The notes under the pieces: model-generated
What the model was told of the DNA's origin: nothing
The model's database searches: none
Seen by the model: only the letters and a program-made list of their open reading frames with translations
Shown: in pieces, positions 47,555-57,513 of the stretch
How positions within the stretch are numbered: the first letter of the stretch is position 1
How the letters are laid out: each line of letters opens with the position of its first letter
Program-made: the position numbers and the translations under genes
DNA from: Cokeromyces recurvatus
Lineage: Eukaryota > Mucoromycota > Mucoromycetes > Mucorales > Mucoraceae
Length of the DNA: 64,000 nucleotides
Assembly (NCBI RefSeq): GCF_025118155.1
Contig: NW_026251422.1
Coordinates: forward strand, 1-64,000
Reading direction: 5' to 3'

Positions 47555-48958
47555 TTACATATCATCATCAGATGAAATATCCATATCATCATCGGAAATA
47601 TTCATCTCGACAGTCTCATCATCCGCATTATTAGATAATTTAGGCTTGTTTTGGTCTATTGTTTGTGTTTCAATTATTGCTTTATTATAACTTGACTCTG
47701 ATGTTATAGTCTCGTATTGAAAATCGGTTCCTGGAGGATAAAGTTGTTCCTGCTGTTGTAATTGATGTTTCATATAAGACTCATATGCTGTTTGAGCACT
47801 CTCTAGCGGATTGTTTGTATAATCCTGTTGATAATAGTATGAGTTCCACCAGTATTGTTGATCTGCTAATAAGGACGATTGATCCGCTGTCGCTGGTTGA
47901 ATGTATTCATCAAGACGGCTTGTATTGATAAATTTTAGTCCCGGATAATGCACTAATTCAGTATGAGCTTCTTCTATCTTTTCTTCTTCCTTTGAATCCA
48001 CAACAACTTCATAATGACTGTCGTAATATATCTTTAATTGACATGGAGCCTTTTGTTCTGTATAATTTGTTACTAAATAACCAGGAGGATATCCATACCA
48101 TCTCATTTGAGTATAATAAGGTGGGTCTTCATCTTTTTGAATTCCTAGTGCTTCTCTTAATGTATCTGATATTATACCGGGCTTAAAAGAAGTTTTTATT
48201 TGTTCTAGTTCCAGTACTTCATGAAGACGCTTTGTTGTTACAAGTAGTTCCTGTCGTCGTCTTGCTATCCTTTGTTTATTATAAGGATACGGACAATCTT
48301 TAACTGAATGATTTGATTCATCACAATTAAAGCATGTATTACCAGTTGATAAACTACTATAAAGATAAAAAAAAAAATAAATAAATAAATATTAAATAAG
48401 TGCATACTGGAAATCCTGGGTGGATGAATGATTTTTTTTTCTTCTATTGTTTTACTTTTACATGGAATTATGATTATCATTATCTGTCTGGCCTAATGGA
48501 GTGATGTTTAAAACATCATATTCGAGTGATGATGTGTGTTGACTAGTATTTCGAAATCTAGAATGATCATTATCAATATAAAATTTGCCATCATCATAGA
48601 TTACAGGTAAGACACGGTCATGTTCTCGTATATCTTGCACGTCATTATCATCATCAATTGCGAACCCATATGGATCTGTTTCATAATAATGCTCATTCTC
48701 CTTTAATCCAACACGAGAAACGTCAACATTCCATCTGAATCTGTGATAAATATCAAGAGGTATACAATATTTGATATATTCTAAAGGGACATGATTTAGT
48801 ACTCTGGCCATATCATGTAGTAAACTGACAGGCACTAAACCATCTTGAGGTGTTCTCGTAATCTGTAAAAGAAATTTATCGCCATATTTTAAAGGATCTT
48901 TCAAGACATTATATAAATTATCAAGTAAATCTTGACGAAAAGAAATTGAAGAATACAT
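47555..48958 (-). CDS. ZCCHC8-like zinc-knuckle and PSP-domain protein
   Basis: Two exons (48958-48462 and 48356-47555 on the complement; intron 105 nt) give 432 residues. A CCHC knuckle CFNCDESNHSVKDC (173-186) is followed by the PSP domain, with KPGIISDTLREALGI and PPYYTQMRWYGYPPGYL. This order is that of ZCCHC8, the scaffold of the nuclear exosome targeting (NEXT) complex. The first 165 residues lack the usual ZCCHC8 N-terminus. Residues about 10-70 (PLKYGDKFLLQITR and GLVPVSLLHDMARV) resemble a La-type winged helix, a guess from pattern only. The C-terminus is Gln/Tyr-rich then very acidic (DDDMDISSDDDM). It sits 119 bp upstream of the peptidase on the same strand. Confidence 0.78.
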
Positions 48959-49982
48959 TAAAGATTAAAAAAAAAAAAAAAAAAAAAAGAAAAGAAGAAT
49001 AAAAAACATTGATAAAATTACGGTTCTACTTGGTTACAGCATTAAAACTAGAAATTTTACGCAATTCTAAAATTTTTAAATAAGAAGATATTTTTTCCTC
49101 TCTAAAAAGGAGATGAAAGTACAAGTTACTCTAAATGCATTGTAAATTGTATGTGATCTAGCCTTCAAATAGAAATAATAATTTGTTTCAAAGTATTGCA
49201 CTTAAAACACTATAATAATTATTTTGTAGAGAATATCGATAATAAGTTATTATATCATAAAACAAGTGATCTACAATATAAACGGGTCTTTGGGATACTA
49301 TAGACATAATAGTAAAACATATAGAAAGAGTACTCATTTCTTCGTAATTTTGTATTCCCTACAAAAGGAATTATATAATACGTATAAGCAGCCTTTTTTT
49401 TTTTTTCTTTTTTATAGGTAAGTTCGTAACTGTGATTGCCGTAATTAATCCGCATCTTTTTTGAGGCTAGATATTTGATCCACACTAAGGGATAAGCTAT
49501 ATATGTAACGACTGGTTTTATTTTATGCATTTTAAAATGATTTATGTTGTAAGCACTACTATTTTACATAACTACTATTAATACTCTCAAACATGAATAA
49601 CATAGTCTACAGCCATTCTTTTTATGTTTTATGAATATTCTTGAGCAAAAGATAGCATTAAGCTTTATTAAAATAATAATTGTGCTATTCAAGATATAAA
49701 TGACTTACTAAAGTGTAAATATTAATGAAAACCGAAAAAGAAGAAAAAGCGGCATATATTTCTTCAATTTGGATAAAATATAACTTCCGGGATGTTAAAA
49801 AAAAAAAAAAGGGCAACTAAATGATTTTACATCATTTCTTTTCCCCACCTTTTTTCTTTTAATTATTTTATTTTATTTTCCTTTATTTTTATTTTCATTT
49901 TCTTTTATTTTATTTTTTTTAAAAAAATAAAAATAAAAAGACACACATATAAAGTCAATTTGTTGCTTTTGAATGAAATAGA
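48959..49982. other. Divergent intergenic region with poly(A/T) tracts
   Basis: An A-run (48,967-48,988) lies right upstream of the ZCCHC8-like start, and T- and A-rich runs (about 49,850-49,938) lie upstream of the carrier gene. No gene seen; short ORFs in 49,255-49,530 look like chance. Confidence 0.55.
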
Positions 49983-51230
49983 ATGCCAATGACAGATCTT
50001 AGGTTAGTAATGGAAATGGATAGATCTTATTGATGTATTAATCCTATCATTTTTTTTATAGGGGTGACAATGTCGAAACGAATGATTACAATAAAAAAGA
50101 GAGTCTTACGACTAAACAAAGATTATTACAATGTAATCAACAAAGATTATAATTTCATTTTATATTTATTTATAGATATACTAATTCGATACTTTATATA
50201 GCAAATAGAACAGTGATAGCTGCTTCCAGTGCAGCAGTAACATCTGTTTTGGCAGGTTTTCCTGTAAGCATATAAATAGATATCCCTAAATTAATTTAAA
50301 GCTATTTATTTTAGCTAATCCTTTTTTAGTTTGATTCCGTCAAGACTCGTATGCAAACCCATTATTATCCATCTATGATGTCATGTGTTCGAACCACGTT
50401 TGCAGAGGAAGGTGCTCGAGGATTTTTTCGAGGCATGATTCCGCCCTTGATAACAGTTAGTATCATTAAATCGGTTTCCTTTTCTGTTTATGAAAGTACA
50501 AAACAAGCCCTGCTTAAAAGCAAACAGGGATTTACAAAGGATACAGAATTATCAGAAATAACAAAAATATCATTTTTAAGCGGAGGTGTAAGTGGGGCCT
50601 TTATTGCCTTGTTAAGCTGTCCTTTAGAACTAGTCAAGATTCAACGTCAATTAGAACAAATTTTATTAAAAAATAGTCAACAACAAATGACCAATGTCCA
50701 AGCTTCAAGTTGGTATGCAGTCAAACAAATTGTAAAAAAGAAAGGCCTATTTGGATTATGGTCAGGATTAACATGCCATTCTGGTAATATAGAGTCATTT
50801 ATATTTATATTCATATTCATATAATACATACATCTATCTACCTGTCTATATATTAACAAGCAATATGATAGCTCGTGATGCATTAGGCACAAGTATTTAT
50901 TTTGCTGGTTATGAAACAATGAAACGAACTCTGTCGACAAGAGTAGATGGACCATTAACGCATTTTATGTCTGGAGGCTTTTGTGGTATTCTGAGTTGGT
51001 TATTTGTATTTCCAGTAGATGCAATCAAGACAAATCTACAAAAGGACATTATGATGACAAAGCCTAGATATCATGGATTTATAGATTGTGCAATATCATT
51101 GGTTAAAATGAATGGATTAAAAGGCTTATATCGTGGCCTCAACGTAACTTTAATTAGAGCTTTTCCGATTCACTCACTTAACTTTTTAGTTTATGAGCAG
51201 GTTCTCAAATCTATACCACCCTCTCAATAA
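49983..51230 (+). CDS. Mitochondrial carrier family (SLC25-type) transporter
   Basis: Four exons (49983-50002, 50176-50263, 50330-50783, 50872-51230) give 306 residues, the normal size. The three carrier signature motifs are AGFPFDSVKTRMQ, CPLELVKIQRQ and FPVDAIKTNLQ (P-x-D/E-x-x-K), each at the end of an odd-numbered helix, and each repeat has a G-L-x-x-G second motif (GFFRGMIPP, GLWSGLTCH, GLYRGLNVT). Such proteins exchange metabolites across the inner mitochondrial membrane; the substrate cannot be named. Exon 4 was started at CTCGTGATG so that the loop reads LTCHSARDALGTS, matching the family spacing, rather than at an earlier AG. The first exon is only 20 nt. Confidence 0.85.
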
Positions 51231-52423
51231 TGTAGACTTTATTTACACATATAAATTATATAACTTTTGAAGCTTATTTTATTTATCGGTCAGTCAGTTC
51301 ATACTAGTAAAAATAATAACAAAAAAAAAAAATTGTATTTAGATACACGAAGAAAAAGTATTTGATCTATTCTCCGTATATAACCTAATAATTTGTCTAC
51401 AAATAGTAAATACTCTGTAAGCTTTCCTATATCTATGCTCTATGCATATTGTTTTAAGAAATAATAAGGGGAAGGTTTATTTACTTTTTTTTTCATATTA
51501 GAATTAAGTGAATATGTTTAATATTTTGTCTTATAAGTTGTAACACTGTGTTTGCTGACATCACTCAATACTAAATACAAATCCTTTCATGTTTAACTTG
51601 AAACTATAGAAATCTGTTTATTAATTATAATATCAAGTTATATTCCGCTTCTTCACTTCTTCCCTTTTTAACCTATACTATACCAACACACTTGTACATT
51701 GCAACTATATCCCAGAGCATCTTTATGATCATCTTTATCCAGAAAAACATATCAGATAAACTTGAATTACATTTTTATAATAATACTTTGCAGATAATAT
51801 AGATACACCAGTATCTCCATATTGAAAGAAAAAAAAAGGGGGGAAGGGAAGAGAGCATGTAATATCTTAAGTATGTAATTAATTCAGTTTTTGAATTCTC
51901 TATGGTCGTATACTCAGTACTCTCTACTAGAGACAGAGAACAGAATATCACAAAGATCATTCTTCAAAATATATATTTGTATATTGGAAAGGTAATTTTT
52001 ATAATGTAGAGGTGGGTTACATTCTGATGCCTGCCAGCAAGCAGTGTTACCTCTCAAATAATCTCAGTACTCCTAGGAATTTCCCTTTCAAAGTTATCAC
52101 TTCAAGAAAGTTGCTCTACTATTGAACAATAACATCCTTGTAGTCTTTCATTATCACTTCAATTAATTATAAAAATATAAATAAGGTCGATTGCACTTTA
52201 TTTTATCAAACAAATAAATCCGTTTAAATATATATTAATAGAAGAGGATGTGATATTATTCAATGAATGGTTTATCATAAGCAGAAGAAAAATAGATTAT
52301 GTACATAAAGCTTTTTTTTTTATAAAATAATATAAACAAATTATTACGTAATAAACTATACAAATGAATTAAAGAAAGGAGTGGTATGGGGAGGGGGGCA
52401 TTGCTTATTATGCACACATTATA
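51231..52423. other. Intergenic stretch between convergent genes, no gene seen
   Basis: Downstream of the carrier and of the WW protein. AT-rich with a short stretch of higher GC near 52,010-52,110 in which AGAGGT and ACCTCT about 40 bases apart could pair; no known RNA class was recognised. Confidence 0.5.
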
Positions 52424-53047
52424 TTAAAACCCAAACCCTCCATCATAGAAGCCACCATCAAATCCACCACCACCAAAATCATCGCCATAATAATTATTTT
52501 CAATAATATCAGGATGGTGGTTATCAAATATAGCATCACCAATCATATAGCCCAAAAGGCCACCACCAAGACCTGCTGCGGCCATTTTACCAAATCCCAT
52601 CCCTTGACTACCACCAAATCGACTATGATGAGTAGGCTGTTGAACAACATACTGTGGCTGTTGTTGGCTATAATAAGGTTGTTGCTGTTGAGGATAATAA
52701 CGTTGTTGTTGTTGTTGCTGCTGCTCAAAATTGTTATAATAAGGTTGTTGCTGTTGAGGGTTGTATGAACTATTCTCACCACTATTCAACGGCTTATCGG
52801 CTGGATGTTCCCATTGACGTAATGCAGTAGGCGTATAGACGTAAAAGAATTTTCCTGAAGCAGGGTCATACTGTGATATCCAACCATTAGGTAACATCCT
52901 TGTATCAGGATTCATTGGTTGTTTTGGAGGAAGAGGAGGGGGAGGAGTGTAACTTGTTGAGGCAGAAGGTGAATAAGGTGGCGGTGCACCTTGATAGCTT
53001 GTTGCTTGTTGTAATTGAGGAGTTTTAGAGTTTGAAAATAATCCCAT
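52424..53047 (-). CDS. WW-domain, Gln/Gly-rich small protein
   Basis: A single exon of 207 residues. A WW domain at about 52-83 (LPNGWISQYDPASGKFFYVY with the second aromatic in LRQWEHP) binds proline-rich ligands. The first 45 residues are Pro/Ser-rich with PPPPLPP, which may be an internal ligand. Residues about 95-140 are Gln/Tyr-rich, and 150-173 is a Gly/Ala-rich hydrophobic stretch (KMAAAGLGGGLLGYMIGD), glycine-zipper-like. The tail is rich in Gly, Asp and Phe. Such small fungal WW proteins are mostly uncharacterised. No intron is seen. Confidence 0.8.
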   Translation of the reverse strand: MGLFSNSKTPQLQQATSYQGAPPPYSPSASTSYTPPPPLPPKQPMNPDTRMLPNGWISQYDPASGKFFYVYTPTALRQWEHPADKPLNSGENSSYNPQQQQPYYNNFEQQQQQQQRYYPQQQQPYYSQQQPQYVVQQPTHHSRFGGSQGMGFGKMAAAGLGGGLLGYMIGDAIFDNHHPDIIENNYYGDDFGGGGFDGGFYDGGFGF

Positions 53048-53689
53048 CTTGCTGTTGTTGTTTTGTTTGTTTTTTTTTTATTATAAAAAAGAAAAAGATA
53101 AACAAGAAGAACAAAAATAAAACAAAAAGGGCTTTTTATATGGATGAAATTTAGATTTGTTGTTTCACTTGGAAAAAAATTCATGGCTTTTTATGCCAAG
53201 AAGCCCTTTTTTTGAATAAAAGCAAGCAAATTGATTGGTTATTAAAAGAACTGGCAAATTCTGTCTAATGCTTATTTGCTTGTTTAGTTTTAACCGCTGC
53301 TCCATTCTATTGGCTCAAAAGGAAGAATCATAACTAAGCAGAAATTAATAATAGTTTTATTCAGATTCCCCTAAAAAGTAGGGACAACAGTGAAGAATAC
53401 TTTTTTTAATAAATTTATTATATTCTTAAAAGGCACTACTTCTTCTGTTCTCAATTCTACATGTGCATAATTCACTTGACCAACTTGATATTACCTCTTT
53501 CTATCATCACGTTTTATCTGGAAATGACCGCTTGACCAAATTAAAAACAATCTTTAATATTGTAGCCAATCAAATACTTTTACTATGGTCTGAGTGCTCA
53601 TCTTATGTCAAATATAATTAAGTATCGCTTTTAAAAAAGTTTTTTATTTTTATTTTTTTTTCTTTACATTATTATATAAAAATAAGCAT
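53048..53689. other. Divergent promoter region (WW protein and DNMT2)
   Basis: Contains T-rich runs just before the DNMT2 start (53,640-53,661), and an A-rich stretch just upstream of the WW start. No coding signal. Confidence 0.55.
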
Positions 53690-55081
53690 ATGATGGCACC
53701 ACTTCGTCAACTAGAATTTTATTCGGGTATTGGAGGCATGGTAATTGAATAATCAACTGTAACCAAAATGACTATCTTACCATCTTTAACAGCATTATGC
53801 TGCTAAACTTGCTAATTGGGATGTGGAAATCGTCAAAGCTTTTGACATTAACGATGTAGCTAATAATGTATGATCTGTCAAAAAAAAAAAAAAACATTTT
53901 CGTGTGTTTGTTAATTTTTCTTTTTTTTTCCCCAGATTTATAAACATAACTTTGATCCCAAGATAGTTGGTCAGGTATTTACTATTATTATATAATATGA
54001 TATTGATATTGATAAAAGTAATAGAACCTTATCGAAACTCTTTCAACTAAATATTTTGATGATATTGCAGCTGATGTATGGACAATGTCACCGCCTTGTC
54101 AACCTTATACACGTATCGGCCTTCAACAAGGAAGTGAAGACGCTCGTGCAAAAAGTTTTTTGCATTTATTGAATGTGTTGGGTGAAATGAAGAATAAACC
54201 AAAGTATATTCTGCTTGAAAATGTAAAAGGATTTGAGGTAAAAAAAAAAAAAGAGTTTTTGAATGCAATCTATGAATCATTTATTTATATACATATACAT
54301 ATATATTTTGATAAAAGGAATCCGATTCAAGAGAGATGCTTGTTAATAAATTAAAAGAATGCGATTATAGTTTTCAGGAATTTTTATTAACACCATTGCA
54401 ACTTGGTATTCCTAATTCTAGAATGAGATATTATTTATTGGCAAAATTAAAGCCATTAACATTTGCAAAGCCAGTAACAGGAACGATTATTGGATATATT
54501 CCACTTTCAGAACACATGTCACAAGAGTTTATTGATATAAGAAATATTACTGAGGAGGAGAAGTTATTAACTGATCAAGTCGTCATTGATCCATTATTAA
54601 AATATTTAGAACAAGTTGATGAAGATCAATATCTGGTGCCTGATAAAGTACTTGTAAAGAATAGTCACGTTTTTGATATTGTCAAACCAGATAGCCATCG
54701 TAGCTGTTGCTTTACAAAAGGTTATTTTCATTATGCGCAAGGAACTGGATCGATTCTTCAAATGAATCAAGATGTGAATGTAAGTTGCAATATAACATGA
54801 ATGTAAAGATTAGTATCCTATCTTTATGATTCGTTATATAGACTTCAGAGATATTTAAAAAGGCTATGGAATATAAAGGAATAGATGAAGAGAAACAATT
54901 AGAATATTTACATACTATAAAACTACGCTATTTTAGTCCAAGAGAAGTTGCTAATTTAATGGGTTTCCCTAAAGAGTTTGAATTTCCAGAAACAACTACT
55001 ATTAAACAACAATATAGAACTTTAGGTAACAGCATTAATGTCAGATTGGTATCAGAGTTAATGCGTTACTTGCTTAAATAA
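53690..55081 (+). CDS. DNMT2: tRNA cytosine-5 methyltransferase DNMT2 (TRDMT1-like)
   Basis: Six exons (53690-53740, 53793-53867, 53936-53974, 54025-54237, 54318-54779, 54842-55081) give 359 residues. C5-methyltransferase motifs in order: EFYSGIGGM (I), SPPCQPYTR with catalytic C80 (IV), LLENVKGFE (VI, 118-126) and the target-recognition CFT motif (SHRSCCFTKGY, C257), which separates DNMT2 from DNA methyltransferases. The C-terminal LGNSINVRL is motif X. The family methylates C38 of tRNA-Asp and sometimes others. All catalytic residues are present. A possible earlier in-frame ATG doublet (ATGATG) leaves the start ambiguous by one codon. Confidence 0.93.
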
Positions 55082-55358
55082 TCGATTGTGTTAACCAGTA
55101 AACTGAATTTCTGGGACATGAAGCGGCTACTCACGTGATGATGAATTTTAAATAAAAATATTGTTATTGTAATCCTTTAAAATAATGTATTTTACGCAGA
55201 GTTCTTTCAATCTGCCAAAAAAAAATATCATAAGTAATACAATACAATATTTTTAACGAAGATTCTCTTCCAAGCAGGAATAACAAATAAGAAATCTTAC
55301 TGCAAAATAGATTTTTATGATTACTTGATTTTTCTCTACTGTCTGAATTTAAAATATC

Positions 55359-55406
<48 letters not shown>

Positions 55407-55424
55407 TTTTTCTTTTTTGAATTA
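55082..55424. other. Intergenic, with long A-run before Ima1
   Basis: A run of about 42 A bases (55,363-55,404) ends 20 bases before the Ima1-type start. No gene seen. Confidence 0.6.
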
Positions 55425-57182
55425 ATGTCTTCTTACATTTCAAATACAAAGCCTACATTATTTCAAGTGATATTGAATAAACTAGGTATAATTGAGTTAC
55501 CTTTAAAAGTAAATTGTTGGTATTGTTGTCAGGATTCCTACATTTTACCTGGTTCAAAGAATACGAGTGATCATTGGTATTGTTATTTATGTGAAAGCAC
55601 AAATGCAAGAGATAAAGTAAGAAGAACATTTATCATTTTTTTTTCTTTTAGAATTTAATAGTAACGTCTCTATGTTAGAATGGCGACATTGCAGATCCTA
55701 AGCACTTTGAGGCCTATCCTGAAAATTTAAAAAGTAGGATGATCATGTAAAAGATTATTATTTTATATGTATATTTATATATAACTCACTATTATATAAA
55801 GTAACACGTTTGAATAGAACTCAATCAACTATTAATAGAAATAGTGAAAGAACATTATGCGATAGGTGTCAACATAATCAAGTTATAATTTATGAATTAT
55901 TAAGTCAATACATTCCAGATGAAAGTGTAAGTAAAAAAAAAGGAAAAAAAAAAAGATGCAATAATTAACAACAAATCTAGGATCCTACTTATAAATATCG
56001 ATATGATAATGTGGATCAATATAAAGCAGATTTACATAGACGATATAAATTATGTGATGATTGTCAAGCAAAAATAAACCAATTAGTAGAAGAACAGAAG
56101 GCAACACTTAGGAAAATAAAAATAAATGAGACGTTGACAAAGAGTATAACGACGAAAACACCAAAACAAAAAAATAAACAGCTGTTTTATTTTATGGGCG
56201 CTTGTTGGATTTTGATACACATCATGACCTCAGTCTTTATTATTTATGGTAAATATATAGCATAGCATTCAAAAAGGAAAAAAAAAAAAAGGGAAATGAC
56301 GAATGACTTCTAACTTGTGTTTTATTGAAGCTATTAAATATCCTTATGATGGGAAAATGATATTTGATTATAATATCATGACAAATTTATTGAAGGAAAA
56401 TAGACACGCTATAAAGGATTTAAAGAAAATTCAGGCTATTGTTCAAGAATGGCTTAGTTCAATTTTTCCTAATTTGCTTCACTTTTCAAAAATTATGTAT
56501 TACTGCTTAATGTCTAATGATACAGAGATTTGTAATTGGAATAAGTATAACTGGCTTATAATTGCAATCTTATCCAACTTTACATCATGGTTCTTTCATG
56601 TATGGCATCATAAATTATACTCGGCCTTTCATGATACTAGTCGAATTAAAAACTGGAATCTATTCAAGGTAAGGTATTAAGAATCTCCCCCCCTAAATAG
56701 TCGAATTGAATTCATAATTGTCGTATCCTTTCCTTCCCATAGACTATACAGTTTTGGCTATTTATTATACGTTTTGCAATGATTATGATGATTGCATACA
56801 ATATGAATAATATTGGATTAAAAATCTCATTAGGTGTTTACTTATCAGTATGTATTTGATAAATGAGCTTAGATATATTCATTTATTTTCTAACCCTGAT
56901 GTATATTAGATGCTTATTGGTTCATATGTTATCGTAAGATACGATAAAGGTAAATGGCCATTTGTGCCCGTCGGTACCTCACATTCTGCTTTTGATTTGG
57001 ACACGGATATTCCAAAAAGTAGTAAGACATCGAAGCGTCAATCATCGCCACCACCACCACCAGTAGATTTTAATTTAGAAGAGGATGGTATGTCCATTGT
57101 CAGTGAGAATATAACAAGAAAACAAAGCCAGGCAGATCCTTTACAGAGTATTGTAGAAGGAGTTGGAAGAATTATTGTATAA
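55425..57182 (+). CDS. Ima1/TMEM201-like inner nuclear membrane protein
   Basis: Seven exons (55425-55616, 55680-55734, 55802-55926, 55981-56248, 56331-56668, 56743-56847, 56910-57182) give 451 residues. The Ima1 N-terminal domain is present: NCWYCCQD and WYCYLCESTNARD form a first Cys-rich zinc site, NGDIADPKHFEAYPE follows, then CDRCQHNQ and CDDCQAKINQL form a second. Transmembrane helices follow at about 200-220 (FMGACWILIHIMTSVFIIY), WLIIAILSNFTSWFF, FWLFIIRFAMIMMI and YLSMLIGSYVIV. The tail is Ser/Pro-rich. S. pombe Ima1 and animal Samp1/NET5 sit in the inner nuclear membrane near LINC complexes. An A-run of about 42 bases lies 20 bases before the ATG. Confidence 0.85.
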
Positions 57183-57386
57183 AAGAAAGAGAGAGAAAGA
57201 GAGAACGAGAACGAGAAAGAGAGATTTGTAAATGTAATAGATAAACTGTAGCAGAACAAATACCATATAAAAATATTTAGAAAACAATAAATAATAAAAC
57301 TGTATTTTACTATAATTAAAAAAAAAAGAAAAGAAAAAAGAAAAAAGGGAAAATATTTATTATCATAAATAAGACCAAAGCTTTAT

Positions 57387-57477
57387 TTACCAATAATAGG
57401 CATTGGATATATCTCTTTCTTTTGTGTTATTGGATGACCTGCTATCCATTAATGGTGGAGGAGGAATATTACGTGTA

Positions 57478-57513
<36 letters not shown>

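Noticed and set aside
52010..52110. Possible structured RNA with AGAGGT/ACCTCT stem
   Set aside because: Six-base stem with a long loop is weak, and no snRNA or snoRNA motifs were found.
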